A DNA stretch of 64,000 bases, from contig CAZZJC010000021.1 of NCBI GenBank assembly GCA_964654285.1, forward strand, positions 1 through 64,000, written 5' to 3'. The stretch comes from BJHQ01 sp964654285. GTDB taxonomy: Bacteria; Planctomycetota; UBA11346. The stretch's first letter is position 1. The number at the start of each line of letters is the position of its first letter. The notes under the pieces were generated by a model that was given only the letters and a program-made list of their open reading frames with translations, made no database searches and was not told the DNA's origin. Position numbers and translations under genes: made by a program. Below are positions 52,998 to 61,591 of the stretch, piece by piece.

Positions 52998-53279
52998 ATG
53001 GCCGACCAGCCCGCCATCGTCTTCAACGGCACTGCGATCCCGGCGACCCCGACCACGCCGGGGAGCGATCTGCTCGGGCTGATGCTCGACGCCAAGGCGA
53101 ACGTGCGGTTCCTCTGCATGGGCGGTTCGTGCCGGCAATGCCGGGTGGAACTGGTCTCGGGCGGCGAGCATCTCGAACCCAAGTCGGACGGCGAAGCGTG
53201 GGGTTGCCCGGATGATGGCGCGCGTCTCGCCTGCCAAGCCATCCATCGCGGCACCGGCACCGTGGTGCTCAAGCAATGA
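52998..53279 (+). CDS. Small 2Fe-2S ferredoxin
   Basis: A 93-residue beta-grasp ferredoxin. Cluster ligands are C in FLCMGGSCRQC (C-x4-C-x2-C) and a fourth Cys in RLACQAI about 35 residues later. It carries one-electron transfers; the partner is unknown. GGAGAGG precedes the ATG at good spacing. Its stop overlaps the start of the next gene (ATGA), which suggests that the two products work together or are needed in fixed ratio. No oxygenase or reductase lies beside it. Confidence 0.88.
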   Translation: MADQPAIVFNGTAIPATPTTPGSDLLGLMLDAKANVRFLCMGGSCRQCRVELVSGGEHLEPKSDGEAWGCPDDGARLACQAIHRGTGTVVLKQ

Positions 53280-55321
53280 TCGACCATCCCTTCGCCATCC
53301 AGATCATCGCCGAGCCGGAACAGCGCGGCACCTTGGCCAGCAGGATCGAACGCCTGCCCGACTCCGATCGGCCACGTTGGCGCCTGACCTTCACCGCCGG
53401 TGCGGAGGTATTCCGGGGTCGGTTGCGCATCGTGCTGCCGCTCGCCACGCCGACGGTGCCGTGGTTCCTCATCCCCGGCTATTTCTACGGCCAGGGCCGC
53501 ACCGATCCGAAACTCAACACACCGACGCTCGGTCGCCTCGGCGCCGACCGCTGGACCGCGCCGGCGTGGGACATCGCGCTGGAACGCGCCGCGTATCCGT
53601 TGGTGCTCGCCTTCCACGGTGGTCGCTGGCGCGGCCTGGACGCCGAGCCGCACCATCGCCTCTACGGCGCCCCCGACCGGCCGGCGACCTGGGGCAACGA
53701 CGAGCCGCAGATCGGTCTTGGGCTCGCCTGGGACGACGGTCAGGGCCACGTCGCCATCAACCTGCCAGCGTTCGAGGGGCCGCTGCGCCAGGTGCGCCAC
53801 CGCCATGACGGCGCGTTGGCGCGGCGGCTGACCCTGCCGGCCGGGGCGCGACTCGAACTCGACGTCGGCGTCTGGGATTTCCCTGGCGACGCCCACGGCT
53901 ACCAGCCGGTGCTGGAACGGCTGTACCGCGAACTCAAGCCGCAGCATCCCAGCGCAGCCGAGGAACCGCACGACGAGCTCGCCGCCTGCGCCGCGCACGG
54001 CTTGAAGGCCTGGCACTGGACGCCGGCGGCCGGCGGCCGGCCGGGCTACTTCGTCTACACCGCCGCGCTCGACCGCAGCGTCGAGTTCAACGCCAACGTC
54101 AACCGGAAGACCTCGCTCGGTTGGCACTTCGACGCCACCGGCTTCGTCGGCGGCTTCCCGGTCGCGTTCGGGCTGGCCTGGCAGGGTCTGCGGCAGAACG
54201 ATGCGGAATCGCTGGCGATCGTCGACCAGTACGTCGACCGCCTCTGCCGCGAGGCGCCGGCGCCCAACGGCCTGTTCCGCACCAGCTACCATCCCGGCCG
54301 CGCGCGCACACCGAACGGCGAATTCGCCAACGGGCCGGACACGCCCGGTTATGGATCCTGTTGGCAGGGCGGCACCGCGGTGGCGCATGCGCGCACCACG
54401 GCGGATGCATCGTTCCACCTCGCCCGGCTCATCGGCCTCTTCGGCGCTGAACGCCGGCCAGCGTGGCGGTTGGCGCTCCGCCGATCGCTGGAGGCCGCCC
54501 TGCGGTTCCAGGATGCCGATGGCCGGCATCCGCAGCTGTACGACCTGGCCGCGGATCGGCCGCAGCAGCGCGACGGCTGCGGCGGCCTGACCTGGATCCC
54601 GGCGATGGAAGCGGCGCATGATCTCTTCGCGGACGATCCGGATCTCCAGGAACGTCTGCGCGATTCCATGCTTGCCGCCGGTGCGGGCTACGCCCGCGAC
54701 ATCGAGGCGGAACGCATCTACGGCGCGCCCGAGGATGTCAGCCTGTCGCCCACCAGCGAGGACGGCTACGCGGCGGTGATGGCCTATGCCGGTCTGCACC
54801 GGCGCTTCGGCGCTGCTCCGGGTGGAGGCGATCCGCGTTGGCTGCCGCTGCTGGTGCGCGCCGCCGACTGGATGCTGACCTGGCGCAAGGCCTACAATGT
54901 GCGCTTCGATCCGCGCAACATCCTTGGCGCAGGAGGACTGCGCACGGTGGGGGGCGACTTCGCCTCCATGAACAACAACCACCTGCACGTCTACGGCATG
55001 AACTGCCTCGGCGAGCTGCATCGGCTGACGGCGATCACCGGCAATCCGTACTACGCCGAGCGCGCCGACGACCATTTCCGCTTCACCTGCCAGCTGCTGT
55101 GCAAGGTCGACGGCCAGTGGAACGGCCAGCGCGGCATGCTGACGGAACAGTTCTACACCTCCGACTGGTCGATCTGGGACGGCTGGGATCCGACCCCGGC
55201 GCACGTGCAGAAGGGCACCCTGATGGGCTTCAGCCATTCGTGGTGCATCAACATGGTTCTGCTGGGGCTGTCTTCAGCGGGACACTGCCGGCTCTGCCCT
55301 GGACCCGGATTGACCAGATAG
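53276..55321 (+). CDS. Putative carbohydrate-active protein, six-hairpin-like
   Basis: A 681-residue protein without a signal peptide. Residues 1-230 form a beta-rich domain (VPWFLIPGYFYGQGRTDPK); residues 240-660 are helical with recurring aromatic and Gly-rich loops (FNANVNRKTSLGWHFDATGF, TPGYGSCWQGGTAVAHARTT, SPTSEDGYAAVMAYAGLHRR, FASMNNNHLHVYGMNCLGEL), the manner of an (alpha/alpha)6 barrel. I think it is a glycoside hydrolase or lyase relative but cannot name the family or the catalytic acids. The last 16 residues (SAGHCRLCPGPGLTR) look unlike the rest and may reflect a frameshift or a new stop. The start overlaps the ferredoxin stop by four bases. Confidence 0.68.
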   Translation: MIDHPFAIQIIAEPEQRGTLASRIERLPDSDRPRWRLTFTAGAEVFRGRLRIVLPLATPTVPWFLIPGYFYGQGRTDPKLNTPTLGRLGADRWTAPAWDIALERAAYPLVLAFHGGRWRGLDAEPHHRLYGAPDRPATWGNDEPQIGLGLAWDDGQGHVAINLPAFEGPLRQVRHRHDGALARRLTLPAGARLELDVGVWDFPGDAHGYQPVLERLYRELKPQHPSAAEEPHDELAACAAHGLKAWHWTPAAGGRPGYFVYTAALDRSVEFNANVNRKTSLGWHFDATGFVGGFPVAFGLAWQGLRQNDAESLAIVDQYVDRLCREAPAPNGLFRTSYHPGRARTPNGEFANGPDTPGYGSCWQGGTAVAHARTTADASFHLARLIGLFGAERRPAWRLALRRSLEAALRFQDADGRHPQLYDLAADRPQQRDGCGGLTWIPAMEAAHDLFADDPDLQERLRDSMLAAGAGYARDIEAERIYGAPEDVSLSPTSEDGYAAVMAYAGLHRRFGAAPGGGDPRWLPLLVRAADWMLTWRKAYNVRFDPRNILGAGGLRTVGGDFASMNNNHLHVYGMNCLGELHRLTAITGNPYYAERADDHFRFTCQLLCKVDGQWNGQRGMLTEQFYTSDWSIWDGWDPTPAHVQKGTLMGFSHSWCINMVLLGLSSAGHCRLCPGPGLTR

Positions 55322-55662
55322 GCGCAACACCGCGTCCTTCCGCTACCTACCCGCTTGCCCGGATGGGCGGGGGGCGCTGCGCTGCCCCGCCACGTCACAA
55401 ATAGGCGCTACGCTGTGCTGTACTGCCCTGGCCGCTGGTTCTCATGCTGAATGAGGTGTCATCGGACTGGGTGGAAGCTTTGCCGCGCCCTACGGCTTTC
55501 TTCTGCGGGGCGCTGCCGGCAGAACCCCGCACGTCAGCGCGCGCGCCAAAGGGCAAACGGCTCCGCGTTCATCACTTCCCCTTCCCACGGCTTCAACCGG
55601 CCGGCGGCCGTGGGGTCGAGGGGCGATGGCCCCTCGCGGGGGCCGGGGCAGCGCCCCGCACG
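55322..55662. repeat. Palindrome-rich intergenic cluster 1
   Basis: 341 bases between convergent genes with no gene. It contains stems CCCACGGC/GCCGTGGG (55584-55591 and 55607-55614) and GAGGGGC/GCCCCTC (55618-55624 and 55629-55635), a GGGGC/GCCCC pair around 55647, and two direct copies of CCCCGCACGTCAG about 130 bases apart (near 55524 and 55654). The second reaches the sppA stop. Confidence 0.6.
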
Positions 55663-56631
55663 TCAGTTGCCGGTCCAGAGGAACGCCATGCCGGGTTGGA
55701 GCAGGCGGGTCAGGTCGCCGGCGTCGAGGTTGATGCCGTTGACGACCTGCGGGGGGTGGGTCTGGGCGTCGGCGATGAAGCCGAAGGACAGGGTGCTGCG
55801 TTCGTAGCGGAAGACGGCGGCTTCCTTGACCTTGGCCAGGCGGCGGGCTTCGGCGAGGGCTTCGGGCAGGTGGCCGAAACCGTCGACCAGGCCGAGGGCC
55901 AGGGCCTGTTCGCCGGTGTAGACGCGGCCGTCGGCGAGCGGGCGCAATGTCGCTTCGGCGGCAGCGGTGTCGGCCGGCACCGGGCCTCGGCCCTTGCGGC
56001 CCTGCACCACCACCGCCAGGAACTGGGCGTACAGCTGGTCGATCATGCCTTGGATGAGGGCACGTTCGTCGTCCTTCATCGGGCGGAACATGCTGCCCAG
56101 ATCCTTGCGCGGGCCGCTGGTGATGACGTTCATCCCGACCCCGATCTTGCCTGCCAGACCCATGATCTCGGGGCTCATGAAGATCACCCCGATCGATCCG
56201 GTGAGCGTTCCTCTGCCGCAGAGCACGGTGTCGGCAGCGCATGCGATGTAGTAGCCGCCACTGGCGCAGACGCTGCGCTGAAGAGCCACCACCGGCTTGC
56301 CCTTGGCACGCAGGGCGAGCACCCGGGCGTGCACGGCATCGCTCGCCACCACGTCGCCGCCGGGCGTGTCGAGGGTCACCACGATGGCCTTCACCGCGTC
56401 ATCCTGTTCGGCCATGCGCAGCTGCCGGCAGACTTCATCCATGCCGCCGCCTTCGCTGAAACGGCTGCCGCCAAAGCGGATCGGGCCCCTGATGTCGACC
56501 ACCGCGATGCGGGCCGGGCCCGAGCCTTCCTCCTCGATGGCGGTCTGGCGCCAGCTGCGGTCGTGGCTGATGCAGCCGGCGACGAACAGGACGCAGGTGC
56601 AGAGGGCTGCGGCGGACAGGATGCGGCGCAT
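55663..56631 (-). CDS. sppA: Signal peptide peptidase SppA-type lipoprotein
   Basis: A 322-residue serine peptidase of the S49 family that degrades cleaved signal peptides or other membrane-bound peptides. The signal MRRILSAAALCTCVLFVAGC has a lipobox with Cys20, so this form is a lipoprotein. The Ser/Lys core is seen in VVTLDTPGGDVVASDAVHA, SVCASGGYYIACAAD and the nucleophile Ser in GTLTGSIGVIFMSP. Length matches the short SppA form. The start at 56631 is divergent from the kinase gene, with 246 bases between. The frame continues upstream only as antisense of that gene. Confidence 0.93.
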   Translation of the reverse strand: MRRILSAAALCTCVLFVAGCISHDRSWRQTAIEEEGSGPARIAVVDIRGPIRFGGSRFSEGGGMDEVCRQLRMAEQDDAVKAIVVTLDTPGGDVVASDAVHARVLALRAKGKPVVALQRSVCASGGYYIACAADTVLCGRGTLTGSIGVIFMSPEIMGLAGKIGVGMNVITSGPRKDLGSMFRPMKDDERALIQGMIDQLYAQFLAVVVQGRKGRGPVPADTAAAEATLRPLADGRVYTGEQALALGLVDGFGHLPEALAEARRLAKVKEAAVFRYERSTLSFGFIADAQTHPPQVVNGINLDAGDLTRLLQPGMAFLWTGN

Positions 56632-56877
56632 GGGACGGCTCCAGGTCGGGGATCCGCAGCGGGTGCGGACGGCAGAGAGGACTACCGGCCCGAGGCAGGG
56701 CCGGAAGGGTCCAGCCGTCGATCCTGCGGACGCATCGACGGGCTGCCCTGCCTGGGTATGTCCGCGGTCCAGCCGTTTTACGAACCGATCCGGCGCGGGA
56801 TCCGGGCGGGATGCGGGTCTGCAGAGATACGGCGCACCGGGCCGCGCGGCCTGGACTTTCCTGGGGTATGCTGGTCC

Positions 56878-59800
56878 ATGCCTGAAGTTTCGACGAGCGG
56901 CCATGGCCGGGAATTGGCGAACGGGACCAGCGTCGGGATGTACCGCATCACGGGGCAGCTGGGCAAGGGCGGCATGGCGGTGGTCTACCGCGCGGTGCAT
57001 GCGGCGCTCGGGCGCGAGGTCGCGCTCAAGGTGGTCTCGCCGCAGTTCGCCGAGGATCCGACCTTCCGTTCGCGCTTCCTGCGCGAGGCGCAGGTGGCGG
57101 CGCGGATCAACCATCCCAACGTGGTGACCTGCTTCGATGCCGGCGAGGGCGACGGCCGGCTGTTCATGGCCTTGGAACTGGTCACCGGCGGCGATCTGCT
57201 CGATCTGCTCGATCGCCGTGGCGGCCGGCTCGACGAGGTGCTCGCGCTCGGCCTCATGCGCGACGCCCTGGCCGGGCTGGAGGCGGTCGAGGCGGCGGGC
57301 CTGGTGCACCGCGATATCAAGCCGGCCAACATCTTCATCACCGACGGCGGCCAGGCCAAGGTCGCCGATCTCGGCCTGGCGCGGGTCAGCGGCAACGACC
57401 AGGTCACCCAACCGGGCGTGATCATGGGCACGCCGGCGTACATCGCGCCGGAACAGGCCAACGGCGTGCCGGATCTCGACATCCGCGCCGATCTCTACTC
57501 GCTCGGGGCGTCGCTCTACCATCTGCTGACCGGCCAGCCGCCGTTCTCGTCCGACAGCGCGGTGGCGACGCTGATCAAGGCGCTCAACGAACCGGTGCCC
57601 GACCCCGCCATCCTGCGGCCTGACCTCACGCCCGGCTGCCGCACGCTGATCCTGCGCCTGATGGAAAAGGACCGCAACCGCCGCCATGTCTCGGCCCGGC
57701 AGGCGCGCGAAGAGGTCGAAACGCTGCTCACCGGCCGCCAGCCCGAGCTCGCCTCCGGCGGCCATCCCGGGGTGCGCACCCAGCGCCTCGCCGCCGCGCC
57801 GGTGCGCGATCCGGCCCTGGTGCGGGCGGTGGAGCAGCGCGACGCCGGCCAGGTGGAACCGAACGCCGAGCGGCAGCGCACCACGGCCGCGCCGGCGCAG
57901 CCCACGACCGAACGGCGGCGCAGCGAGACCAGCCTCGCCCCGTCGCGCCCGGATTCCGGCAGCAACCGTCCGGCCTCGGCTTCGGATCGCCAGCGCACCC
58001 AGGCAGGCGAACGTCCGGCCACGCCGACGCCTGCGGCGCCAGGCCCGGGTACCGACCGCCAGGGCCCTGCTCCTGACCGCCAAGGCTCCGCCGCTGACCG
58101 CCACGGCTCCGCCTCGGACCGCCAGCGGGTGCAGACCGGGGATCGTTCGCGCTCCAGCCCGGCGGTGACCGCGAAGTCCGGCGGCCCGGCCACGCCGGCT
58201 CCGCGACCGGCCACGCCCGCCCCGCCCGGTTCCGGCCAGCCGCCGGCGAACCTGCGCATCGACCCGACCCAGCTCGCCCTCCTGGTCAAGCGCATCATCG
58301 TGGATTTCGAGGCCATGACGGCAGCGATCGTCCTCGCGCCCGGCGCCAGCTTCCCGCGCTTCCTCCTCGACCAGATCATCAGCGGGGCGGGCATCGTGCA
58401 TGGCCTCATCCCCGGCGCGATCCACGAGACCACGCGCACCAGCCAGGTCGCGCGGCGGATCGTGCTCGCGCGCGGCGATCCGCCCAGTCCGGGCTTTCCC
58501 GGCCGCAACGTGCGCGGCGAGGACATCCCGGCGCTGGAGGTGCCGCTGACCATCCGCATCAGCGACGACGCGATGACCGCGTGGGCGTTCAGCAAACCGA
58601 ACCTCATCGTCACCCGCGAGGCGCTGGAGCCGATCCTCAAGCGTTCGGGCATCCGCTACGGACTCGACCTCGATGCGCTGCGCAAGCTCGTCGACGGGCC
58701 ACCCGCCCCCGATGGCCGCCGCGCCATCGCCCGCGGCCGGCCGATGGATCCGGGCCGCGCAGCCGGCTTCGTCCCGCCCGGACGCGAGGGCGGCACGCCG
58801 GATCTCGCGACCGTGGCCAACCTGCAGGAAGTGCCGGCGGGCACCGTGCTCGGCACCTTCACCGACGCCGAACCCGGCATCCCCGGCATGGACGTGCTCG
58901 GACGCGAACTGCCCTGCCCGAAGCTGGAAGCGATCCCGCCGGAACAGCTCGCCGGCGAGGGCACCGAGATCGGGCGCGACCGCGACGGCCGGCTCGTCCT
59001 GCGCTCCACCCGCCAGGGCATGGTCGTCCGCAATCCCGACGGCGTGGTGCGGGTGGTCGGCGTGTTCGAGGTCAAAGGCGACTTCGGCCCGGGCGACCCG
59101 CCGATCGAGACCAACGACGTGGTGGTCATCCGCGGCGCGGTGAAGGACGGCGCGAAGATCAGCAGCGCCAGCGATGTCTTCGTCTGCGGCGACCTGCACG
59201 ACGCCGAGATCAGCGCCGGCGGCAGCCTCCAGGTCGAAGGCGCCATCCACGGCGGCGACCAGGCCCTGGTGGTCGGCGAGACCATCGTCGCCGAATCGTG
59301 CGAGGTCCGCCGCGTGCTCGCGAGCTCGGTGCGGATCACCGGCGAGGTGCGCAACTGCGAGATCCGCGCCACCGGCAAGATCAGCGTCGGCAGCATCGCC
59401 GGCGGCAGCCTGGTCGCGGGCGGCGATGTCGACATCGGCACCGCCGGCGACCTCGCCGGCACCACCACCGAGCTGTGGGCCGGCCACAGCCTGAGCTATT
59501 CCGAGCAGGAGCGCCTGTCGCGCCTCGACGACCAGCGCCGCGAGGCCGAACGCACCCGCCTGGTCGACGAGGCCAAGCTGCTGCACGCCGACCTCGCCGA
59601 CGCCGAACTGAAGAAGAAGCGCCACGCCAGCGCCAGCTACGCCAACCGCGACCACCTCCAGGCGATCGAGGCCAAGCTGCGCCAGTTCGAATCGGCGCAG
59701 GAGAACCTGCGCAACGCCGCCGAGGAGCACCGCAAGGCGCTGGAGAAGCGCCGCGCCGCCAGCGACCGCCTGAGGAAGCTCGGCGACAACACCGAGGCCC

Positions 59801-59907
59801 GCGTCTCGGTGAAGGTCGTCGCGCACAAGGGCGTCGTCGCCCGCCTCGCCGACATCGAACCCGAGGTGCTGGGCGAATCCAGGCTGCGCTACACCTTGAA
59901 GATGTGA
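56878..59907 (+). CDS. Ser/Thr protein kinase fused to a FapA (DUF342) domain
   Basis: A 1009-residue protein. Residues 23-285 are a complete Hanks-type kinase: Gly loop GQLGKGGMAVVYRA, Lys51 in VALKVV, HRDIKPANI (Asp146), DLG (Asp164), PAYIAPEQ. Residues about 290-455 are a disordered linker rich in Pro, Arg and Gln, with repeats of the TDRQG/ASDRQ kind. Residues about 460-1009 are a FapA/DUF342 domain: two N-terminal half-repeats (LLDQIISGAGIVHGLIPGAI and ILKRSGIRYGLDLD), a right-handed beta-helix region (VVIRGAVKDGAKISSASDVF) and a C-terminal coiled coil. FapA is usually a flagellar or surface assembly protein without a kinase. No membrane helix is seen. Confidence 0.9.
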   Translation: MPEVSTSGHGRELANGTSVGMYRITGQLGKGGMAVVYRAVHAALGREVALKVVSPQFAEDPTFRSRFLREAQVAARINHPNVVTCFDAGEGDGRLFMALELVTGGDLLDLLDRRGGRLDEVLALGLMRDALAGLEAVEAAGLVHRDIKPANIFITDGGQAKVADLGLARVSGNDQVTQPGVIMGTPAYIAPEQANGVPDLDIRADLYSLGASLYHLLTGQPPFSSDSAVATLIKALNEPVPDPAILRPDLTPGCRTLILRLMEKDRNRRHVSARQAREEVETLLTGRQPELASGGHPGVRTQRLAAAPVRDPALVRAVEQRDAGQVEPNAERQRTTAAPAQPTTERRRSETSLAPSRPDSGSNRPASASDRQRTQAGERPATPTPAAPGPGTDRQGPAPDRQGSAADRHGSASDRQRVQTGDRSRSSPAVTAKSGGPATPAPRPATPAPPGSGQPPANLRIDPTQLALLVKRIIVDFEAMTAAIVLAPGASFPRFLLDQIISGAGIVHGLIPGAIHETTRTSQVARRIVLARGDPPSPGFPGRNVRGEDIPALEVPLTIRISDDAMTAWAFSKPNLIVTREALEPILKRSGIRYGLDLDALRKLVDGPPAPDGRRAIARGRPMDPGRAAGFVPPGREGGTPDLATVANLQEVPAGTVLGTFTDAEPGIPGMDVLGRELPCPKLEAIPPEQLAGEGTEIGRDRDGRLVLRSTRQGMVVRNPDGVVRVVGVFEVKGDFGPGDPPIETNDVVVIRGAVKDGAKISSASDVFVCGDLHDAEISAGGSLQVEGAIHGGDQALVVGETIVAESCEVRRVLASSVRITGEVRNCEIRATGKISVGSIAGGSLVAGGDVDIGTAGDLAGTTTELWAGHSLSYSEQERLSRLDDQRREAERTRLVDEAKLLHADLADAELKKKRHASASYANRDHLQAIEAKLRQFESAQENLRNAAEEHRKALEKRRAASDRLRKLGDNTEARVSVKVVAHKGVVARLADIEPEVLGESRLRYTLKM

Positions 59908-59954
59908 CCAGCGAGGCTTGCGCCCCAGCCCGACGGCGCCGCATGCTGCGCATG

Positions 59955-60100
59955 TCCCCGCTGCGCGGGGATCGGACTGCGGCGACGGTGGCTACGCCAC
60001 CTTCCCGCTGCGCGGGACAAGCCCGCCCCCGCTCACTCGCTGGCGCTCCTTCGGGGGATTGCTCCTCGCGGGCTATGCCCGCCAGGGACTCTCGTCCCTG
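59955..60100. repeat. Palindrome-rich intergenic cluster 2
   Basis: Five tight hairpins in a row: TCCCCGCTGCGCGGGGA (59955-59971), GGTGGCTACGCCACC (59987-60001), TCCCGCTGCGCGGGA (60003-60017), GCGGGCTATGCCCGC (60068-60082) and CAGGGACTCTCGTCCCTG (60083-60100). Four have three-base loops between GC pairs, the style of the family 1 element. It lies between the kinase stop and the malY-type stop, about 267 bases without any gene. Confidence 0.75.
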
Positions 60101-60174
60101 GACCCGCACAGACCCGACTCGTGCGGAAGTCTGACTTCCTGAATCAAACCCCCTTCACTCAAGGACCCTCGCGC

Positions 60175-61323
60175 TCAGCCGAAGGCGCGCGTCAGGCGTT
60201 CCAAGGCGGTTTCCAGCGTCGCGCGCGGGCAGCCGAAGTTCAGGCGCAGCCAGCCCGGGGCGGCGAAATCGCGGCCGTCGGACAGGCCCACGCCATGCGC
60301 CACCGCATGCGCGGCCGGATCGGCGACGCCGCTCTGCCGCGCGTCGATCCAGGCCAGGTAGGTCGCCTGGCCCGGTTGCCAGGACAGGCGCGGGAGCTTC
60401 GCCAACGCCTTGCCGACCAGGTCGCGGTTGCGCCGCAGGTGGTCGAGCAGCGCGTCGAGCCACGGCCCGCCGGTGCGCCAGGCGGTCTCGGCCCCGAGCA
60501 TGCCCAGGCCCTCGGCGCTCGGCACGATGCCGGCCCCGGCGGCGCGGAAGCGCTTGCGCAGGTCGGCATCGGGGATGATCGCGATGGCGCAGCACAGGCC
60601 GGGCAGGTTGAAGGTCTTCGATGGCGCGTAGAGCGTGACCGTGCGCTTGACCAGGTCGGGCGCGGCGCACACGAACGGCTGGTGCCGGCCGTCCAGCACG
60701 AGGTCGGCCCAGATCTCGTCGCTGAGCACCCACAGATCGTACCGCCGGCAGTGCTCGGCCCAGGTCGCGAGTTCGCCCTCCGTCCAGACCCGGCCGGTGG
60801 GATTGTGCGGATGGCAGAAGAGCAGGCTGCGCGTGGTCGCGTCGGTGGCGGCCTCCAGCGCTGTTTGATCAAGCGCCCACCCCCCATGCCCGGACGCAGC
60901 GGATCCCTGGGCCAGGCCGACGCGCAGCAGGCGCTGGCCCTGATTGCCCGGCGCGCTGAGGAACGGCGGATAGCAGGGGGTCGGGCAGAGATGCCCATCG
61001 CCCGGCGCGCCGATCGCGCGGCAGAACATGTTGAATCCGGTCACCACGCCGGGCAGCGGCACGATCGCGTCCGGTTCGACCGTCCAGCCGTGGCGGGTCG
61101 ACAGCCAGGCGCAGGCGGCTTCCGCGAACGAGCGCTGCGGCACGGAATAGCCCAGCACCCCATGGTCGAGCCGCGCCCGCAACGCCGCCAGCACCGCCGG
61201 CGGCGCCGGCGTGTCCATGTCCGCCACCCAGGCCGGCACCACGTCGCGCCCGGCCCAGCGCTCCCACTTCATGCTGCCGGTGCCACGGCGATCGGGGCAG
61301 CGGTCGAAATCCCAGGCGGTCAC
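60175..61323 (-). CDS. MalY/PatB-type PLP-dependent C-S lyase
   Basis: A 382-residue fold type I aminotransferase-like enzyme that in relatives cleaves cystathionine and similar C-S bonds. The start GTG-AWDFDRCPDRRGTGSMKW matches the usual MalY opening (FDxxxDRRGTxSxKW). VADMDTPAPPAVLAAL, LFCHPHNPTGRVW, the PLP Lys in YAPSKTFNLPGL and RLNFGCPRATLETALERL complete the pattern. AGGA precedes the GTG. A later ATG at GSMKWERW would cut the conserved DRRGT segment. It is convergent with the kinase-FapA gene across a hairpin cluster. Confidence 0.88.
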   Translation of the reverse strand: MTAWDFDRCPDRRGTGSMKWERWAGRDVVPAWVADMDTPAPPAVLAALRARLDHGVLGYSVPQRSFAEAACAWLSTRHGWTVEPDAIVPLPGVVTGFNMFCRAIGAPGDGHLCPTPCYPPFLSAPGNQGQRLLRVGLAQGSAASGHGGWALDQTALEAATDATTRSLLFCHPHNPTGRVWTEGELATWAEHCRRYDLWVLSDEIWADLVLDGRHQPFVCAAPDLVKRTVTLYAPSKTFNLPGLCCAIAIIPDADLRKRFRAAGAGIVPSAEGLGMLGAETAWRTGGPWLDALLDHLRRNRDLVGKALAKLPRLSWQPGQATYLAWIDARQSGVADPAAHAVAHGVGLSDGRDFAAPGWLRLNFGCPRATLETALERLTRAFG

Positions 61324-61591
61324 GATCTGATCCTGGGCAAGGGAGTGCTCGCGCTTCGCATGGCTCGCATCGTTGATGCCTGCCCTCTGCGTCAATGCGT
61401 GGCCGTTGCTGCGCGAACAAGGCAACCGGATCAGAGCGCAGGATCCGTCCGGCCCGACGCCAAGATCCGTGAATCGGGATCCACCAACCGGTTGACGGAT
61501 GGCGCCTGGTCTCGCAGACGGCGATCCCGGAAAGCGACGAGCCCGGGGCGGCGGTGCCCTGCCGAGGCGTCGTGAACCATGACCGCGCTGA
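61324..61591. other. Intergenic region between pldA and the MalY-type gene
   Basis: 268 bases between two minus-strand genes. It has no long hairpin or recognisable RNA; it holds the MalY-type ribosome site at its low end. In-frame runs here look non-coding. Confidence 0.45.

Noticed and set aside
55663..59826. 1387-codon minus-strand ORF ending in sppA
   Set aside because: Only the last 323 codons are sppA; the rest is antisense to the kinase-FapA gene.
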